Assembly: GCF_003722355.1 (NCBI RefSeq)
Contig: NZ_QWDD01000001.1
Coordinates: 1,736,001-1,800,000, forward strand
Origin: Methylocystis hirsuta
Lineage (GTDB): Bacteria > Pseudomonadota > Alphaproteobacteria > Rhizobiales > Beijerinckiaceae
DNA length: 64,000 nt
Reading direction: 5' to 3'
Part shown: piece by piece, positions 53,118-62,221 of the stretch
How positions within the stretch are numbered: the first letter of the stretch is position 1
Layout: each line of letters begins with the position of its first letter
Position numbers and translations under genes: made by a program
Notes under the pieces: model-generated
Databases searched by the model: none
Seen by the model: the letters and a program-made list of their open reading frames with translations, nothing else
Told to the model about the DNA's origin: nothing

Positions 53118-54302
53118 GTGAACGCGCCGATCGTCATCGCCGGCGCAGGCATTGGCGGCCTCGCCGCGGCCCTGTCGCTGGCGCGCGCCGGCAAGCGCGC
53201 GCTGGTCCTCGAGCGCGCCGCTCGGATCGAAGAGGTCGGCGCGGGATTGCAGATCGCGCCGAACGCCGGGCGCATCCTCGCCAAGCTCGGGCTCGAGCCC
53301 GCCCTCGCCGCCGTCGCTCTGGAGCCAGAAGCCATCAACATCCGCCGCGGGCGGGACGGCGCAGTTCTGGCGCGCCTTGATCTTTCCGCCGCAAGGACCC
53401 GCTGGGGCGCGCCGTTCCGGCTTTTCCACCGCGCCGATCTGCAGGGCGCGCTGCTGCAGGCGGCGCTGGACAATCAGCAGACTCACGTCCGCGCCGGCGC
53501 CCGCGTCGGCGATTTCGAAGCGAGCGCCCGAGGCGTACGCATTCGCGTGCACACCCAGGATGGCGTCGAGGAAATCGTGGCGGCGGGCCTGATCGGCGCC
53601 GACGGCGTGCGCTCGAGCGTGCGCGGCCATCTCGCCCCGTCCGAGCGCGACGCGCCCGTCTATTCCGGCTGCGTCGCCTGGCGCGCGACGCTCCCCGCCG
53701 AGCGCGTTCCGGCGGCGCTGCGCGTGCGCGAGTCCAATCTCTGGCTGCTGCCCGGCGCTCATGTCGTGCACTATCCGCTGCGCGACGCCTCAATGATCAA
53801 CGCCGTCGTCATCGTCGAAGAGCCACCGGAGGCCGAGGATGCCGCGTCAAGCCTGTCGCTTGAAGGCGCGGCGCTCGCGCGCCGACTCGCGCCGCGTAAA
53901 ATCGCGGCAGAACTGCGCGCCTTTATCGAAGCTGGCGCCTCCTGGCGGCATTGGCCGCTCTTCACGCGGTCGCCGCTGCAACACTGGACGCAGGGACCGG
54001 TGACGCTCCTCGGCGACGCCGCGCATCCGATGGTCCCCTTTCTGGCGCAAGGCGCAGCGCAGGCGATCGAAGACGCCGACGCCTTGGGGGAAGCCTTCAT
54101 GCGACCGGGCGCGACGGTCGAGGCCGCCTTCGCCACTTACGAGGAAGTGCGGCTTGCCCGCGCCGAGCGGGTCGTGCGCGCCTCGCGTCGCCAGGGCGGC
54201 TATTTCCATATGGGCGGACTGCCGGCCGCCGCGCGCAATCTCGCGATCCGCGCGCTCGGCGGAGGCGGCATGCTGGCGCGCAACGCCTGGCTTTACCGTT
54301 AG
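53118..54302 (+). CDS. FAD-dependent monooxygenase (salicylate hydroxylase/UbiH-like)
   Basis: The 394-residue flavoprotein hydroxylase has the dinucleotide motif IVIAGAGIGGLAAALSLARAG at residues 5-25 (cited in part), the DG motif GLIGADGVRSSVRG near 157-170 and the second FAD motif VTLLGDAAHPMVPFLAQG near 295. No membrane segment. It hydroxylates an aromatic substrate with NAD(P)H and oxygen; which one cannot be read. The start is GTG at 53118, since the open frame upstream lies inside the zf-CHCC gene. Its stop codon overlaps a palindromic element. Confidence 0.87.
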   Translation: MNAPIVIAGAGIGGLAAALSLARAGKRALVLERAARIEEVGAGLQIAPNAGRILAKLGLEPALAAVALEPEAINIRRGRDGAVLARLDLSAARTRWGAPFRLFHRADLQGALLQAALDNQQTHVRAGARVGDFEASARGVRIRVHTQDGVEEIVAAGLIGADGVRSSVRGHLAPSERDAPVYSGCVAWRATLPAERVPAALRVRESNLWLLPGAHVVHYPLRDASMINAVVIVEEPPEAEDAASSLSLEGAALARRLAPRKIAAELRAFIEAGASWRHWPLFTRSPLQHWTQGPVTLLGDAAHPMVPFLAQGAAQAIEDADALGEAFMRPGATVEAAFATYEEVRLARAERVVRASRRQGGYFHMGGLPAAARNLAIRALGGGGMLARNAWLYR

Positions 54303-54413
54303 AGCAGGTTCCGAAAAAGTTGACAGACTTTTTCGATGAGAACCTGCACCAACATTTTGATTTTGAGCGATTCCTTATCGATCACACGATTCGATGTGAT
54401 CGGGAAGCGCTCT
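54301..54413. repeat. 113-base double-palindrome element between convergent stops
   Basis: Outer ends are AGAGC/GCTCT. The left half pairs GCAGGTTC with GAACCTGC around CGAAAAAGT...ACTTTTTCG. The right half pairs CGATCACA with TGTGATCG around a short loop. Both ends touch the stop codons of the flanking convergent genes. It looks like a MITE- or BIME-type element of Rhizobiales and may act as a two-way terminator. Confidence 0.8.
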
Positions 54414-55011
54414 ACCGTTCGGGTTGGCTTCGCCGCTTCTCGGTGAGAACGCGCTCAATTCTCGGATCTGGCGCAAGCCACATCAGCGCCACGAGCACGT
54501 AAATCGCGAGCGAGAGTCGCGGATCGATGAACGTCAGCCCGATCGCGAGAAGATAAAACAGCACCGAGACCTTGCCTTTGACGTCGCCGCCCAGCGCGCG
54601 CGCGAGGGTCGACTCGGGTCCGTGCGTCTTCAAAAGCATTCGGCTGAGGATGAAATAAGCGATCGCCGGCGCCAGCAGCGCTACGCCATAGATCGCGACC
54701 GTCGCTCCAGCAAAATGGTTCTCCGCCATCCATGCGCTGGCGAAGGGAATGAGAGACAGCCAGAACAGCAAATGGACGTTGGCCCACAGCACCCGGCCTG
54801 TCACATGCGACGACGCCTGCAGCAGGTGATGATGATTGTTCCAGTAGATGGCGATATAGGCGAAGCTCAAAACATAGCTGAAAAACACCGGGGCGAGCTG
54901 CGCGAGCGCCGCGAAGCTCGCCTCATGCGGCGGCTTCAGTTCGAGCACCATGATCGTGATGATGATCGCAATGACGCCGTCGCTAAAGGCCTCGAGCCGC
55001 TGCTTCTCCAT
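54412..55011 (-). CDS. TMEM175-family potassium channel-like protein
   Basis: The 199-residue inner-membrane protein begins with the family signature RLEAFSDGVIAIIITIMVLEL (F-S-D of the first helix lines the pore) and has six predicted segments, with IYWNNHHHLL near residue 57. Bacterial members (DUF1211) form K+-permeable channels as tetramers. The ATG at 55011 has GGAG 6 bases upstream; an in-frame TTG earlier is less likely. Confidence 0.9.
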   Translation of the reverse strand: MEKQRLEAFSDGVIAIIITIMVLELKPPHEASFAALAQLAPVFFSYVLSFAYIAIYWNNHHHLLQASSHVTGRVLWANVHLLFWLSLIPFASAWMAENHFAGATVAIYGVALLAPAIAYFILSRMLLKTHGPESTLARALGGDVKGKVSVLFYLLAIGLTFIDPRLSLAIYVLVALMWLAPDPRIERVLTEKRRSQPER

Positions 55012-55023
55012 GATCCGCTCCAA

Positions 55024-55495
55024 GGGCGACTGTTCTTTCCGACGCTATACGCATTCGCAAGGGAATGCGCTCGCCCGCTTCCTGCTCGCCAACTGGGCGT
55101 CAGCCGGTCTCGCAACGGTCCCATTCCTCGGCCAGCGCATAAACCTCTGTGACGAATTTGCGCTTCCACGAAGGCGCGCCGTCACACTCGCTAAAAAAAA
55201 TTTTGCGCCGAGCAGGGGCGTTAACCGCCAGAACGGTCGCATATTAACCGGCGTCCCTCGAAGCTTAAATGTGGTTGGCCGTAAGGGCCGGAAACGAGAC
55301 GCCTGGCAGGAAAAAATGTGATGCAGTTCAGTGTGATAGGAGATCGCATCAAATTTTATGGATTACCATAAGACGAAATTATACTTACCGACGACCTCGG
55401 CATATCTAAATGCACTCGCGTAAAATGCGGCTGAAATACTTTCATCGACAGCAAAACAAGAAAACTAACCTCGCCTCATGTCACGGAGGCGGGTT
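55024..55495. other. AT-richer intergenic region
   Basis: About 470 bases between divergent genes. It contains A-tracts (CTAAAAAAAATTTTGCG near 55190) and an AT-rich stretch at 55330-55470, unlike the surrounding DNA. It presumably carries promoters for both flanking genes. No gene or structured RNA recognised. Confidence 0.5.
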
Positions 55496-56119
55496 ATGTT
55501 GGGCATCGTTAGCAAGGCGGTTGTGGCTCTCGGGATGGCGGGCGCGGCGCTTGTCGCCGTTAATGCAAAAAGTTTCGCCGGACCCGAAACCGCGACGTTC
55601 GCCACGCTTGGCCCGGAAACCAGCGTGCCGTACGGCTGGGTGGACTTCTGCCAGCGCTACCGGGGCGAATGCCAGAACGAGGAATCCGCGCCGCAGGAGG
55701 TCGAACTCACCGCCGCCGTCTATCGCAAGATCGCGCGCATCAACGCCTGGGTGAATGAGAACATCGACCCGATCGCCGACGCCGATCACTGGGGCGCGGT
55801 CGATCAGTGGGATTATCCCAGCGACGGCAAGGGCGATTGCGAGGATTTCGCGCTTCTAAAGCGCCGCATGCTGATCGAGGAAGGCTTTCCGCGGCAGGCG
55901 CTGCTGCTCACGGTGGTGAAGGAGAAGAACGGCGACGGCCATTCGGTCCTGACCGTCAAGACCAATCGCGGCGAATTCGTGCTCGACAATCTTTCCAACG
56001 AGATGCGGCCCTGGACGCGCGTTCCCTATCGCTTCGTCAAGCGGCAGTCGCAGCAAAATCAGAACGCCTGGGTGGCGATCGGACCGCCGACCAGCGCGCC
56101 GCTGTATGTGTCGCGGTGA
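55496..56119 (+). CDS. Transglutaminase-like cysteine protease (BTLCP/C93 family)
   Basis: The 207-residue exported protein has a signal peptide (about 1-27, ending SFA) and the bacterial transglutaminase-like cysteine proteinase triad: Cys in GKGDCEDFALLKRRML, His in GDGHSVLTVKT and Asp in EFVLDNLSN. LapG, a member, cleaves a surface adhesin in the periplasm; here the target is unknown, and no LapD-like partner is adjacent. The ATG at 55496 was chosen because GGAGG ends 6 bases upstream of it; the ATG at 55478 lies before that box. Confidence 0.88.
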   Translation: MLGIVSKAVVALGMAGAALVAVNAKSFAGPETATFATLGPETSVPYGWVDFCQRYRGECQNEESAPQEVELTAAVYRKIARINAWVNENIDPIADADHWGAVDQWDYPSDGKGDCEDFALLKRRMLIEEGFPRQALLLTVVKEKNGDGHSVLTVKTNRGEFVLDNLSNEMRPWTRVPYRFVKRQSQQNQNAWVAIGPPTSAPLYVSR

Positions 56120-56130
56120 GGCTGGCGCGC

Positions 56131-56661
56131 TCAGGCGATCAGCGTCAGCCCGCTCGCGTAGCGTTGGCCGTTCTCCACATAATGTTTCGCCGAGTCGAGA
56201 TGACGGTCGCGCGCCGCTTCGTCGAGCGTGCGGATCGCCTTCGCGGGCGAGCCGACGATCAGCGAAAAGTCCGGGAATTCCTTGCCTTCGGTCACCAGCG
56301 CATTGGCGCCGACGAGGCAGTTCGCGCCGATTTTCGCTCCGTTGAGGATTGTCGCGCCCATGCCGATCAACGTCGCTTCGCCGATGATGCAGCTATGCAG
56401 AATGACGCCATGGCCGATGGTGCAGTCCGGCCCGATGACGAGCGGAAAGCCCATGTCGGTGTGGAGCACGCTGTTTTCCTGGATATTGGTGCGGGCGCCG
56501 ACCGTGATCCACTCATTGTCGCCGCGCAGCACGCAGCCAAACCAGACATTGGCGTCCTCCTCCAGCGCGACGCGGCCGATGACGTGCGCGCCTGGAGCCA
56601 CGAAGAACCGGCCGGGGGCCGGAAGGCGCGGCGCGATTCCGTCGATCGTGTAAAGCGGCAT
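56131..56661 (-). CDS. Gamma carbonic anhydrase family protein
   Basis: The 176-residue left-handed beta-helix protein has hexapeptide repeats and the three zinc His positions of the family: ENSVLHTD, IGHGVILHSCIIG. It belongs to the PaaY/YrdA/CaiE group, whose members show carbonic anhydrase or thioesterase activity. The ATG at 56661 follows a GGAGG box; the frame extends 18 codons further without support. It is convergent with the transglutaminase-like gene. Confidence 0.88.
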   Translation of the reverse strand: MPLYTIDGIAPRLPAPGRFFVAPGAHVIGRVALEEDANVWFGCVLRGDNEWITVGARTNIQENSVLHTDMGFPLVIGPDCTIGHGVILHSCIIGEATLIGMGATILNGAKIGANCLVGANALVTEGKEFPDFSLIVGSPAKAIRTLDEAARDRHLDSAKHYVENGQRYASGLTLIA

Positions 56662-56873
56662 AAGCGAAGCCTCCCAAAAAAGAGGCGCGACATTGCCATT
56701 TTCCCCCTTTCGCATGCAATGGCGTAGCGCCGAAGCCGGCGCGATCTCATTCGGAAGTCACGGAAATATGGACTATAAGCGGACGGCGGGGTTTGTTATT
56801 GCCGGTTGGCGCGTTGCCGGTGGGGATCTATCGCGCGAAAGCCGCTGTCGGAGGACGCCCACTGAGCGCCATC

Positions 56874-58619
56874 ATGTTGCGGGATCGGGTTCGGCTGGTC
56901 AGCGTTTCGGCGGCGCGGGCGGCGGGGGCCTTCGCGCGAGGCGCCGCCGCGCCCTATCACCTCATGAAGTCGATGGCGATCGCGCCGCCGGAGCGGCTGC
57001 GCATCGCGCCTCCCGACATCAGAACCACCGATTCGACGGTCGCCGACCAGATTTACGCCGGCTATTTCTCCTTCGACGGCAAAACCGTACAGGCGCGGGG
57101 CGTCTCGCCTTTTCTGGTCGCCGCGCCTTCCGAATGCTGGCGGCGCTCCCTAGCAGGCTTCTCCTGGCTGCGGCATTTGCAGGCCTCGGACAACAGGGTG
57201 GCCCTGGCCACTGCGCAGGAGCTTGTCGCGGATTTTCTTTCGCTTCCGAAAATTCCGGCTGACGATCCGGCGATGGAGCCTGCCGTCGTCGCGCGGCGCC
57301 TCCTCTCATTTCTCTCGCAGTCGCCGACGCTGCTCGACGGCGCCGACGCCGATTTCTATGACGCGTTCATGCTGGCGCTCGCGCGCAATGCGCGGCAGTT
57401 GTGGCGGGCGCTGGCCGGCGATGGCGCGCGCGGCGCCGATCGCGCCTTCTGCGCCATCGCGCTTGCCGAATTCGCCGTCTGCGCGGACACCGGCCGGAAG
57501 ATCGCCCCGCATGTGTCGCGCGCGCTCAGCGCGGAGCTCGACCGCCAGATCCTCATCGACGGCGGCCATGTCAGCCGCAATCCGCAGGTCGCGGTCGACC
57601 TGCTGCTCGACCTGTTGCCGCTGCGGCAGGTGATTGCGGCGCGCGGCCTGCAAACGCCGTCCGCCGTCCTGCGCGCCATCGACCGGATGATGCCGATGCT
57701 GCGGATGCTGCAGCATGGCGACGGATCGCTGGCGCTGTTCAACGGCATGGGCGCGACGGCGCTGGACCGGCTGGCGAGCGCGCTCGCCCACGAGGACACG
57801 CGCGGCGCGCCGCCCGTCAACGCCCCATACGCCGGTTATCAGCGCATGGAGGCCGGCGACGCGCTCGTCATCGTCGACGCCGGCGGGCCGCCGCCTTTCG
57901 AATTTTCCCTTTGCGCGCACGCCGGCTGCCTGTCGTTCGAATATTCGCTTGGAATCGAGCGGGTCGTCGTCAATTGCGGCGCTCCCTCGGGGCCGCATCT
58001 GGACGCCCGTGAGCTGGCGCGCGCCACCGCCGCGCATTCGACGCTCGTCGTCGGCGACCGCTCCAGCGCCCGCATCGCGCCACAGAGCGCGCCGCGCCGG
58101 CGCGCCGGGCGCGTTCTTGGCGGCCCGCGCAACACGGCGGTTGAGCGCCGCCGTCTCGACGGCGAGACGACGCTCCTTTTGTCGCATGACGGCTATGTGC
58201 GCGATTTCGGCCTTGTCCATCAGCGCGAACTGACCCTTCCGGCCAATGGCGCCGCGCTCCTGGGCGTCGATCGGCTCATCGCTGCGGAGCGCGGCGGAAG
58301 TCATGCGCAAGCGAGCGATTTCGCCCTGCGCTTTCACATTCATCCGCGCGTGCGCATCGAGCCGAACGCCGAGGGCGCAATCGAGCTCACGCTCGCCGAT
58401 GGCGAAATCCTCATCTTTGAAGCGCAAGACCTGACGCCCGAAGAAGCGCAAGACCTGACGCCCGAAATCGAAGACAGTATTTTCTTCGCCGCGCCCGGCG
58501 GCGCGCGCAAATGCGCGCAAATCATCGTGCGAGGGGCGGCGGCTCCTAGCGCCGAGATCGCTTGGAGCTTCCGGCGGCGCGCAGGCGCGCAGGTTCCTCC
58601 CGGCGGCAAGGTATGTTAA
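56874..58619 (+). CDS. Heparinase II/III-like protein
   Basis: The 581-residue protein has an alpha-helical first part and a beta-rich Hepar_II_III domain in the second half: GYQRMEAGDALVIVDAGG, AHAGCLSFEYSLG, HSTLVVGDRSS, then SHDGYVRDFGLVHQRELTL (cited in parts). Polysaccharide lyase action is inferred from family; its substrate is unknown, and no signal peptide is obvious. It lies upstream of purH in many Rhizobiales. Start is uncertain: ATG 56874 is used, with a GGAGG 20 bases before it. A 24-base tandem duplication repeats AQDLTPEE near the C-terminus. Confidence 0.82.
   Translation: MLRDRVRLVSVSAARAAGAFARGAAAPYHLMKSMAIAPPERLRIAPPDIRTTDSTVADQIYAGYFSFDGKTVQARGVSPFLVAAPSECWRRSLAGFSWLRHLQASDNRVALATAQELVADFLSLPKIPADDPAMEPAVVARRLLSFLSQSPTLLDGADADFYDAFMLALARNARQLWRALAGDGARGADRAFCAIALAEFAVCADTGRKIAPHVSRALSAELDRQILIDGGHVSRNPQVAVDLLLDLLPLRQVIAARGLQTPSAVLRAIDRMMPMLRMLQHGDGSLALFNGMGATALDRLASALAHEDTRGAPPVNAPYAGYQRMEAGDALVIVDAGGPPPFEFSLCAHAGCLSFEYSLGIERVVVNCGAPSGPHLDARELARATAAHSTLVVGDRSSARIAPQSAPRRRAGRVLGGPRNTAVERRRLDGETTLLLSHDGYVRDFGLVHQRELTLPANGAALLGVDRLIAAERGGSHAQASDFALRFHIHPRVRIEPNAEGAIELTLADGEILIFEAQDLTPEEAQDLTPEIEDSIFFAAPGGARKCAQIIVRGAAAPSAEIAWSFRRRAGAQVPPGGKVC
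58423..58470 (+). repeat. 24-base tandem duplication in the heparinase-like gene
   Basis: GCGCAAGACCTGACGCCCGAA occurs twice, 24 bases apart, so that the protein reads AQDLTPE-E-AQDLTPE. The frame is kept. It is a recent in-frame duplication, possibly variable between strains. Confidence 0.85.
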
Positions 58620-58645
58620 GCGCGGCGCCAGTTTAGGAGTATGCA

Positions 58646-60238
58646 ATGCCCGTCGATTTGCGCCACGTAGCGCGCGCGCTGATTTCCGTTTCCGACAAAA
58701 CAGGCCTTGTCGAGTTCGCGCGCGTTTTGGCGACGCATGGCGTGGAGCTTGTTTCCACCGGCGGCACGCGCAAAGCGCTCGCTGAGGCGGGTCTCGCGGT
58801 TCGCGACGTGGCCGATCTCACGCAATTTCCGGAGATGATGGACGGAAGGCTGAAGACTCTGCATCCGAAGGTGCACGGCGGCCTTCTAGCGATCCGCGAG
58901 AATCCCGAACATGAAGCGGCGATGCTCGCGCATGACATCCGGCCGATCGATCTGCTCGTCGTCAATCTCTACCCCTTCGAGTCGGCGATTGCGAAAGGCG
59001 CGCCGTTCGAAGAATGCGTTGAAAACATCGACATCGGCGGGCCGGCGATGATCCGCGCCGCGTCGAAGAATCACGACGACGTCGCCGTCGTGGTCGATTC
59101 CGATGATTACGCGATGCTCGTCGAGGAGCTCGCGGCGACGAAGGGCGCAACGCGGCTCGCGACGCGTCGACGGCTCGCGCAGAAGGCGTTCGCGCGCACC
59201 GCCGCTTATGACGCCGCGATCTCCAACTGGTTCGCGCAGCAGCTCGGCGAAGCGTCGCCGCCGCTCCGCGCCTTCGGCGGACGACTCGCCGAGCCGATGC
59301 GCTACGGCGAAAACCCGCATCAATCTGCGGGCTTCTATCTGACCGGCGAGAAGCGGCCGGGCGTCGCCACGGCGCGCCAGATTCAGGGCAAGCAGCTCTC
59401 GTACAACAACGTCAATGACACCGATGCGGCCTTCGAATGCGTGGCGGAATTCGATCCGGCGCGGACCGCCGCCGTCGTCATCGTCAAACACTCCAATCCT
59501 TGCGGCGTCGCCGAAGGCGCGACTCTTGTCGAAGCCTACGCCAAGGCGTTGCGCTGCGATCCGATGTCCGCCTTCGGCGGCATCGTCGCGGTCAATCGCA
59601 AGCTCGACGCCGACGCGGCGCGCGAGATCGTCAAGATTTTCACCGAGGTGATCATCGCGCCAGACGCCGACGAAGAGTCGATTTCGATCATCGGCGCCAA
59701 GAAGAATCTGCGCCTGCTGTTGACCGGCGGCGTTCCAGATGCGCGCGCGGCCGGCTTGACCTATCGCTCGGTTTCGGGCGGCTTTCTTGCGCAATCGCGC
59801 GACAGCGCCGTCGTCGACGAGATGACTCTGCAGATTGTGACGAAGCGCCAGCCGACAGCGGAGGAGCTCGCGGATCTCAAATTCGCTTTCCGCGTCGTGA
59901 AACATGTCAAGTCGAACGCTATCGTCTACGCGAAAGGAGCCGCCACGGTGGGAATCGGCGCCGGGCAAATGTCACGCGTCGACTCATCGCGCATCGCCGC
60001 GCATAAGGCGCAAGAGGCCGCGCGCGCGGCGGGGTTAACGACAAGTCTCGCGAAAGGGGCCGTCGTCGCCTCCGACGCCTTCTTTCCCTTCGCCGACGGA
60101 TTGCTGGCTGCGGCGGAGGCAGGCGCGACGGCGGTCATCCAGCCCGGCGGCTCCATGAATGATAAGGACGTGATCGCCGCTGCGGACGCGCAGGGTCTCG
60201 CCATGGTTTTCACTGGCGTGCGCCACTTCCGACACTAG
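58646..60238 (+). CDS. purH: AICAR transformylase/IMP cyclohydrolase
   Basis: The 530-residue bifunctional enzyme performs the last two steps of IMP synthesis. The N-terminal MGS-like cyclohydrolase domain has [16 protein letters not shown] and STGGTRKAL; the C-terminal transformylase has [11 protein letters not shown] with the catalytic His and [19 protein letters not shown] box lies 7 bases before the ATG. It follows the heparinase-like gene by 26 bases. Confidence 0.96.
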   Translation: MPVDLRHVARALISVSDKTGLVEFARVLATHGVELVSTGGTRKALAEAGLAVRDVADLTQFPEMMDGRLKTLHPKVHGGLLAIRENPEHEAAMLAHDIRPIDLLVVNLYPFESAIAKGAPFEECVENIDIGGPAMIRAASKNHDDVAVVVDSDDYAMLVEELAATKGATRLATRRRLAQKAFARTAAYDAAISNWFAQQLGEASPPLRAFGGRLAEPMRYGENPHQSAGFYLTGEKRPGVATARQIQGKQLSYNNVNDTDAAFECVAEFDPARTAAVVIVKHSNPCGVAEGATLVEAYAKALRCDPMSAFGGIVAVNRKLDADAAREIVKIFTEVIIAPDADEESISIIGAKKNLRLLLTGGVPDARAAGLTYRSVSGGFLAQSRDSAVVDEMTLQIVTKRQPTAEELADLKFAFRVVKHVKSNAIVYAKGAATVGIGAGQMSRVDSSRIAAHKAQEAARAAGLTTSLAKGAVVASDAFFPFADGLLAAAEAGATAVIQPGGSMNDKDVIAAADAQGLAMVFTGVRHFRH

Positions 60239-60308
60239 CCATCGACACTAGCCATGCGCCGGGCGATCCAGCTAGAGTGGCCGCTTGACGCGAAACGGAG
60301 TTCAAAAA

Positions 60309-60638
60309 ATGCGTAAGTCTTCGAAACTGGCGTTGGGCCTCGTATTGGTTTGCGCAGTCGCCTCGAGCGACGCTCTGGCGAAATCGAAACAACGCGCGCC
60401 TGTCGCGACGGGTCAAGTCACCGCGACGCAGGGCGAGGATTTTCAGATTCCTCTGCCGCATAATCTGACGACCGGCAAAGACTGGCTCGACGACGGCGCG
60501 GCGCCGGACGCGGCGAAGGGAAATCTGCAGCCCAATCGTTACGCCAACGACAATTACTTCCTGGAGCAGCAGGATTTCTCGCTGCAAGATCCGCAACGCT
60601 ACAATGAAATCGGTCAGTATTTCGATTACGGCTGGTGA
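60309..60638 (+). CDS. Small exported protein of unknown function
   Basis: The 109-residue product has a signal peptide (cleavage after ALA near residue 24) and a polar mature part with QPNRYANDNYFLEQQDFSLQDP, rich in Asn, Gln, Asp and Tyr. No family recognised. The ATG at 60309 follows ACGGAG; an earlier in-frame ATG at 60285 would precede that box. A GC-rich hairpin follows its stop. Confidence 0.65.
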   Translation: MRKSSKLALGLVLVCAVASSDALAKSKQRAPVATGQVTATQGEDFQIPLPHNLTTGKDWLDDGAAPDAAKGNLQPNRYANDNYFLEQQDFSLQDPQRYNEIGQYFDYGW

Positions 60639-60657
60639 GCGGCGCGCGCTTGACATG

Positions 60658-60683
60658 AAAAGGCCGGCCTGGGCCGGCCCCTT
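60658..60683. terminator. Bidirectional GC-rich terminator hairpin
   Basis: GGCCGGCC (60662-60669) and GGCCGGCC (60672-60679), self-complementary arms with AAAA before and CCTT after, lie between two convergent small genes. Confidence 0.7.
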
Positions 60684-60707
60684 CCTGACGATTGGATCTT
60701 GGCCGCG

Positions 60708-60971
60708 TCAGCACATCGGCACGGCGCGGTAGCCGATGACATAGCCACGGCGGCTATAGATCGGTTCGCGAACATAATCGCAATCCGGCTCGCTCGCGGC
60801 CGCCGCCGCCACTGCGCCTAACGCGAGCGCGCCGCCGACGGCGTAGGGCGCCCAGCCATAGCCGTGATGATGCCACTTGGACCAGGCCAATGCCGGCGTG
60901 GCGCTCGCGATCGCCCCCAACATGACGCTGGCGGCAAGGCTCGTAGAAACGATCTTTTTCAACGTGGACAT
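60708..60971 (-). CDS. Small exported Gly/Ala/His-rich protein
   Basis: The 87-residue protein has a signal peptide (MSTLKKIVSTSLAASVMLGAI to ALA, about residue 29), then WSKWHHHGYGWAPYAVGGALALGAVAAAAA and a C-terminal part with Cys pair (CDY and MC). It resembles small periplasmic or outer-surface proteins common in Rhizobiales, of unknown function. The ATG at 60971 is preferred over one 10 codons earlier because it begins the signal peptide; a TGAGGTTCTCC stretch lies upstream in plus orientation (GGAGAACC on the minus strand). Confidence 0.65.
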   Translation of the reverse strand: MSTLKKIVSTSLAASVMLGAIASATPALAWSKWHHHGYGWAPYAVGGALALGAVAAAAASEPDCDYVREPIYSRRGYVIGYRAVPMC

Positions 60972-61094
60972 GAGGTTCTCCTCGGCGTTCTCACTCGTCA
61001 TTTGGCGAGTAGCCGCACTCTAGCGAGAGCCTCCCACGACGTTCGTGCGTCGGCGCACAGGACGCATCCGCACGTGCTTTCTGGCGGCGCGCGT

Positions 61095-62165
61095 CTACGC
61101 CTCGCTCTGCGCGAGGAGTTTTTGCTGATGATCGGTCGTCAGCGCGTCGATGATCTCGTCGAATTCGCCTTCCATCACGCGGTCGAGCTTATAGAGCGTG
61201 AGATTGATGCGATGATCGGTGACGCGTCCCTGCGGAAAATTATAGGTGCGGATACGCTCGGAGCGATCGCCTGAGCCGACCTGCTGTTTGCGATCGTCCG
61301 AACGCTCCTTGTCGAGGCGCTGGCGTTCGGCGTCATAGAGACGCGAGCGAAGAACGCTCATCGCCTTGGCTCTGTTGCGATGTTGGGAGCGCTCCTCCTG
61401 CATCATCACCACGATGCCGGATGGAATATGGGTGATGCGGATGGCCGACTCGGTCTTGTTGACGTGCTGGCCGCCGGCGCCTTGCGCGCGCATCGTATCG
61501 ATCTGCAAATCCTTCTCGTCGATGTCGACGTCGACATCCTCGGCCTGCGGCAGCACCGCGACCGTCGCGGCCGACGTGTGGATGCGACCCTGCGTCTCGG
61601 TTTCCGGGACGCGCTGGACGCGGTGCACGCCCGACTCGAATTTCAGCCGGCCATAGACTCCGCGACCGATGATCTCGGCGACGATTTCCTTGAATCCGCC
61701 AAGCTGGCCGGGGCTTTCAGACACGATCTCAATGCGCCAACCCTTGAGCGCCGCATATCTCTGATAGGCGCGGAAGAGATCGCCGCAAAAAAGCGCCGCC
61801 TCGTCGCCGCCAGTGCCGGCGCGCACTTCGAGAATGACGCCTTTCTCGTCTGCTTCGTCCTTCGGCAGAAGCGCCAGTTTCAGCGCGCTTTCCGCCGCAG
61901 CGAGTCGTTCGTGCGCGGCCTCCGTCTCGTTTTCAGCCAGCGCGCGCATGTCGGCGTCGAGCGAGGCGTCGGCGAGCATGGCGGAAAGATCGTCGGATTC
62001 CTTCTGCGCCGCGCGATAGGCGCGAATCCTGTCGACGACCGCGTCGAGCGTCGCGCGTTCGCGCGAGAGCGCGACGAACGCCTGCCCATCGGCGCCAGCC
62101 GCGAGCTTGTCGCCGATCTCGTCGTAGCGGCGCAGAATGAGGTCGAGCTTGTCTTGAGCGAACAT
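61095..62165 (-). CDS. prfA: Peptide chain release factor 1
   Basis: The 356-residue factor terminates translation at UAA and UAG. GGQ lies in [17 protein letters not shown] near residue 228, and the codon-recognition region precedes it. The ATG at 62165 gives the usual length; the longer frame overlaps ptsP. There is no clear Shine-Dalgarno before the ATG. It follows ptsP by 56 bases. Its modifier prmC is encoded about 20 kb away in this window rather than next to it. Confidence 0.96.
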   Translation of the reverse strand: MFAQDKLDLILRRYDEIGDKLAAGADGQAFVALSRERATLDAVVDRIRAYRAAQKESDDLSAMLADASLDADMRALAENETEAAHERLAAAESALKLALLPKDEADEKGVILEVRAGTGGDEAALFCGDLFRAYQRYAALKGWRIEIVSESPGQLGGFKEIVAEIIGRGVYGRLKFESGVHRVQRVPETETQGRIHTSAATVAVLPQAEDVDVDIDEKDLQIDTMRAQGAGGQHVNKTESAIRITHIPSGIVVMMQEERSQHRNRAKAMSVLRSRLYDAERQRLDKERSDDRKQQVGSGDRSERIRTYNFPQGRVTDHRINLTLYKLDRVMEGEFDEIIDALTTDHQQKLLAQSEA

Positions 62166-62221
62166 GGGGAGGGGGTTTCTCGAGCAATGGTGACGACGAC
62201 GGCGTGAAGAAAGGAGGCTCG

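Noticed and set aside
57306..58646. 446-residue open frame antisense to the heparinase-like gene
   Set aside because: Arg/Ala-rich shadow without start signal.
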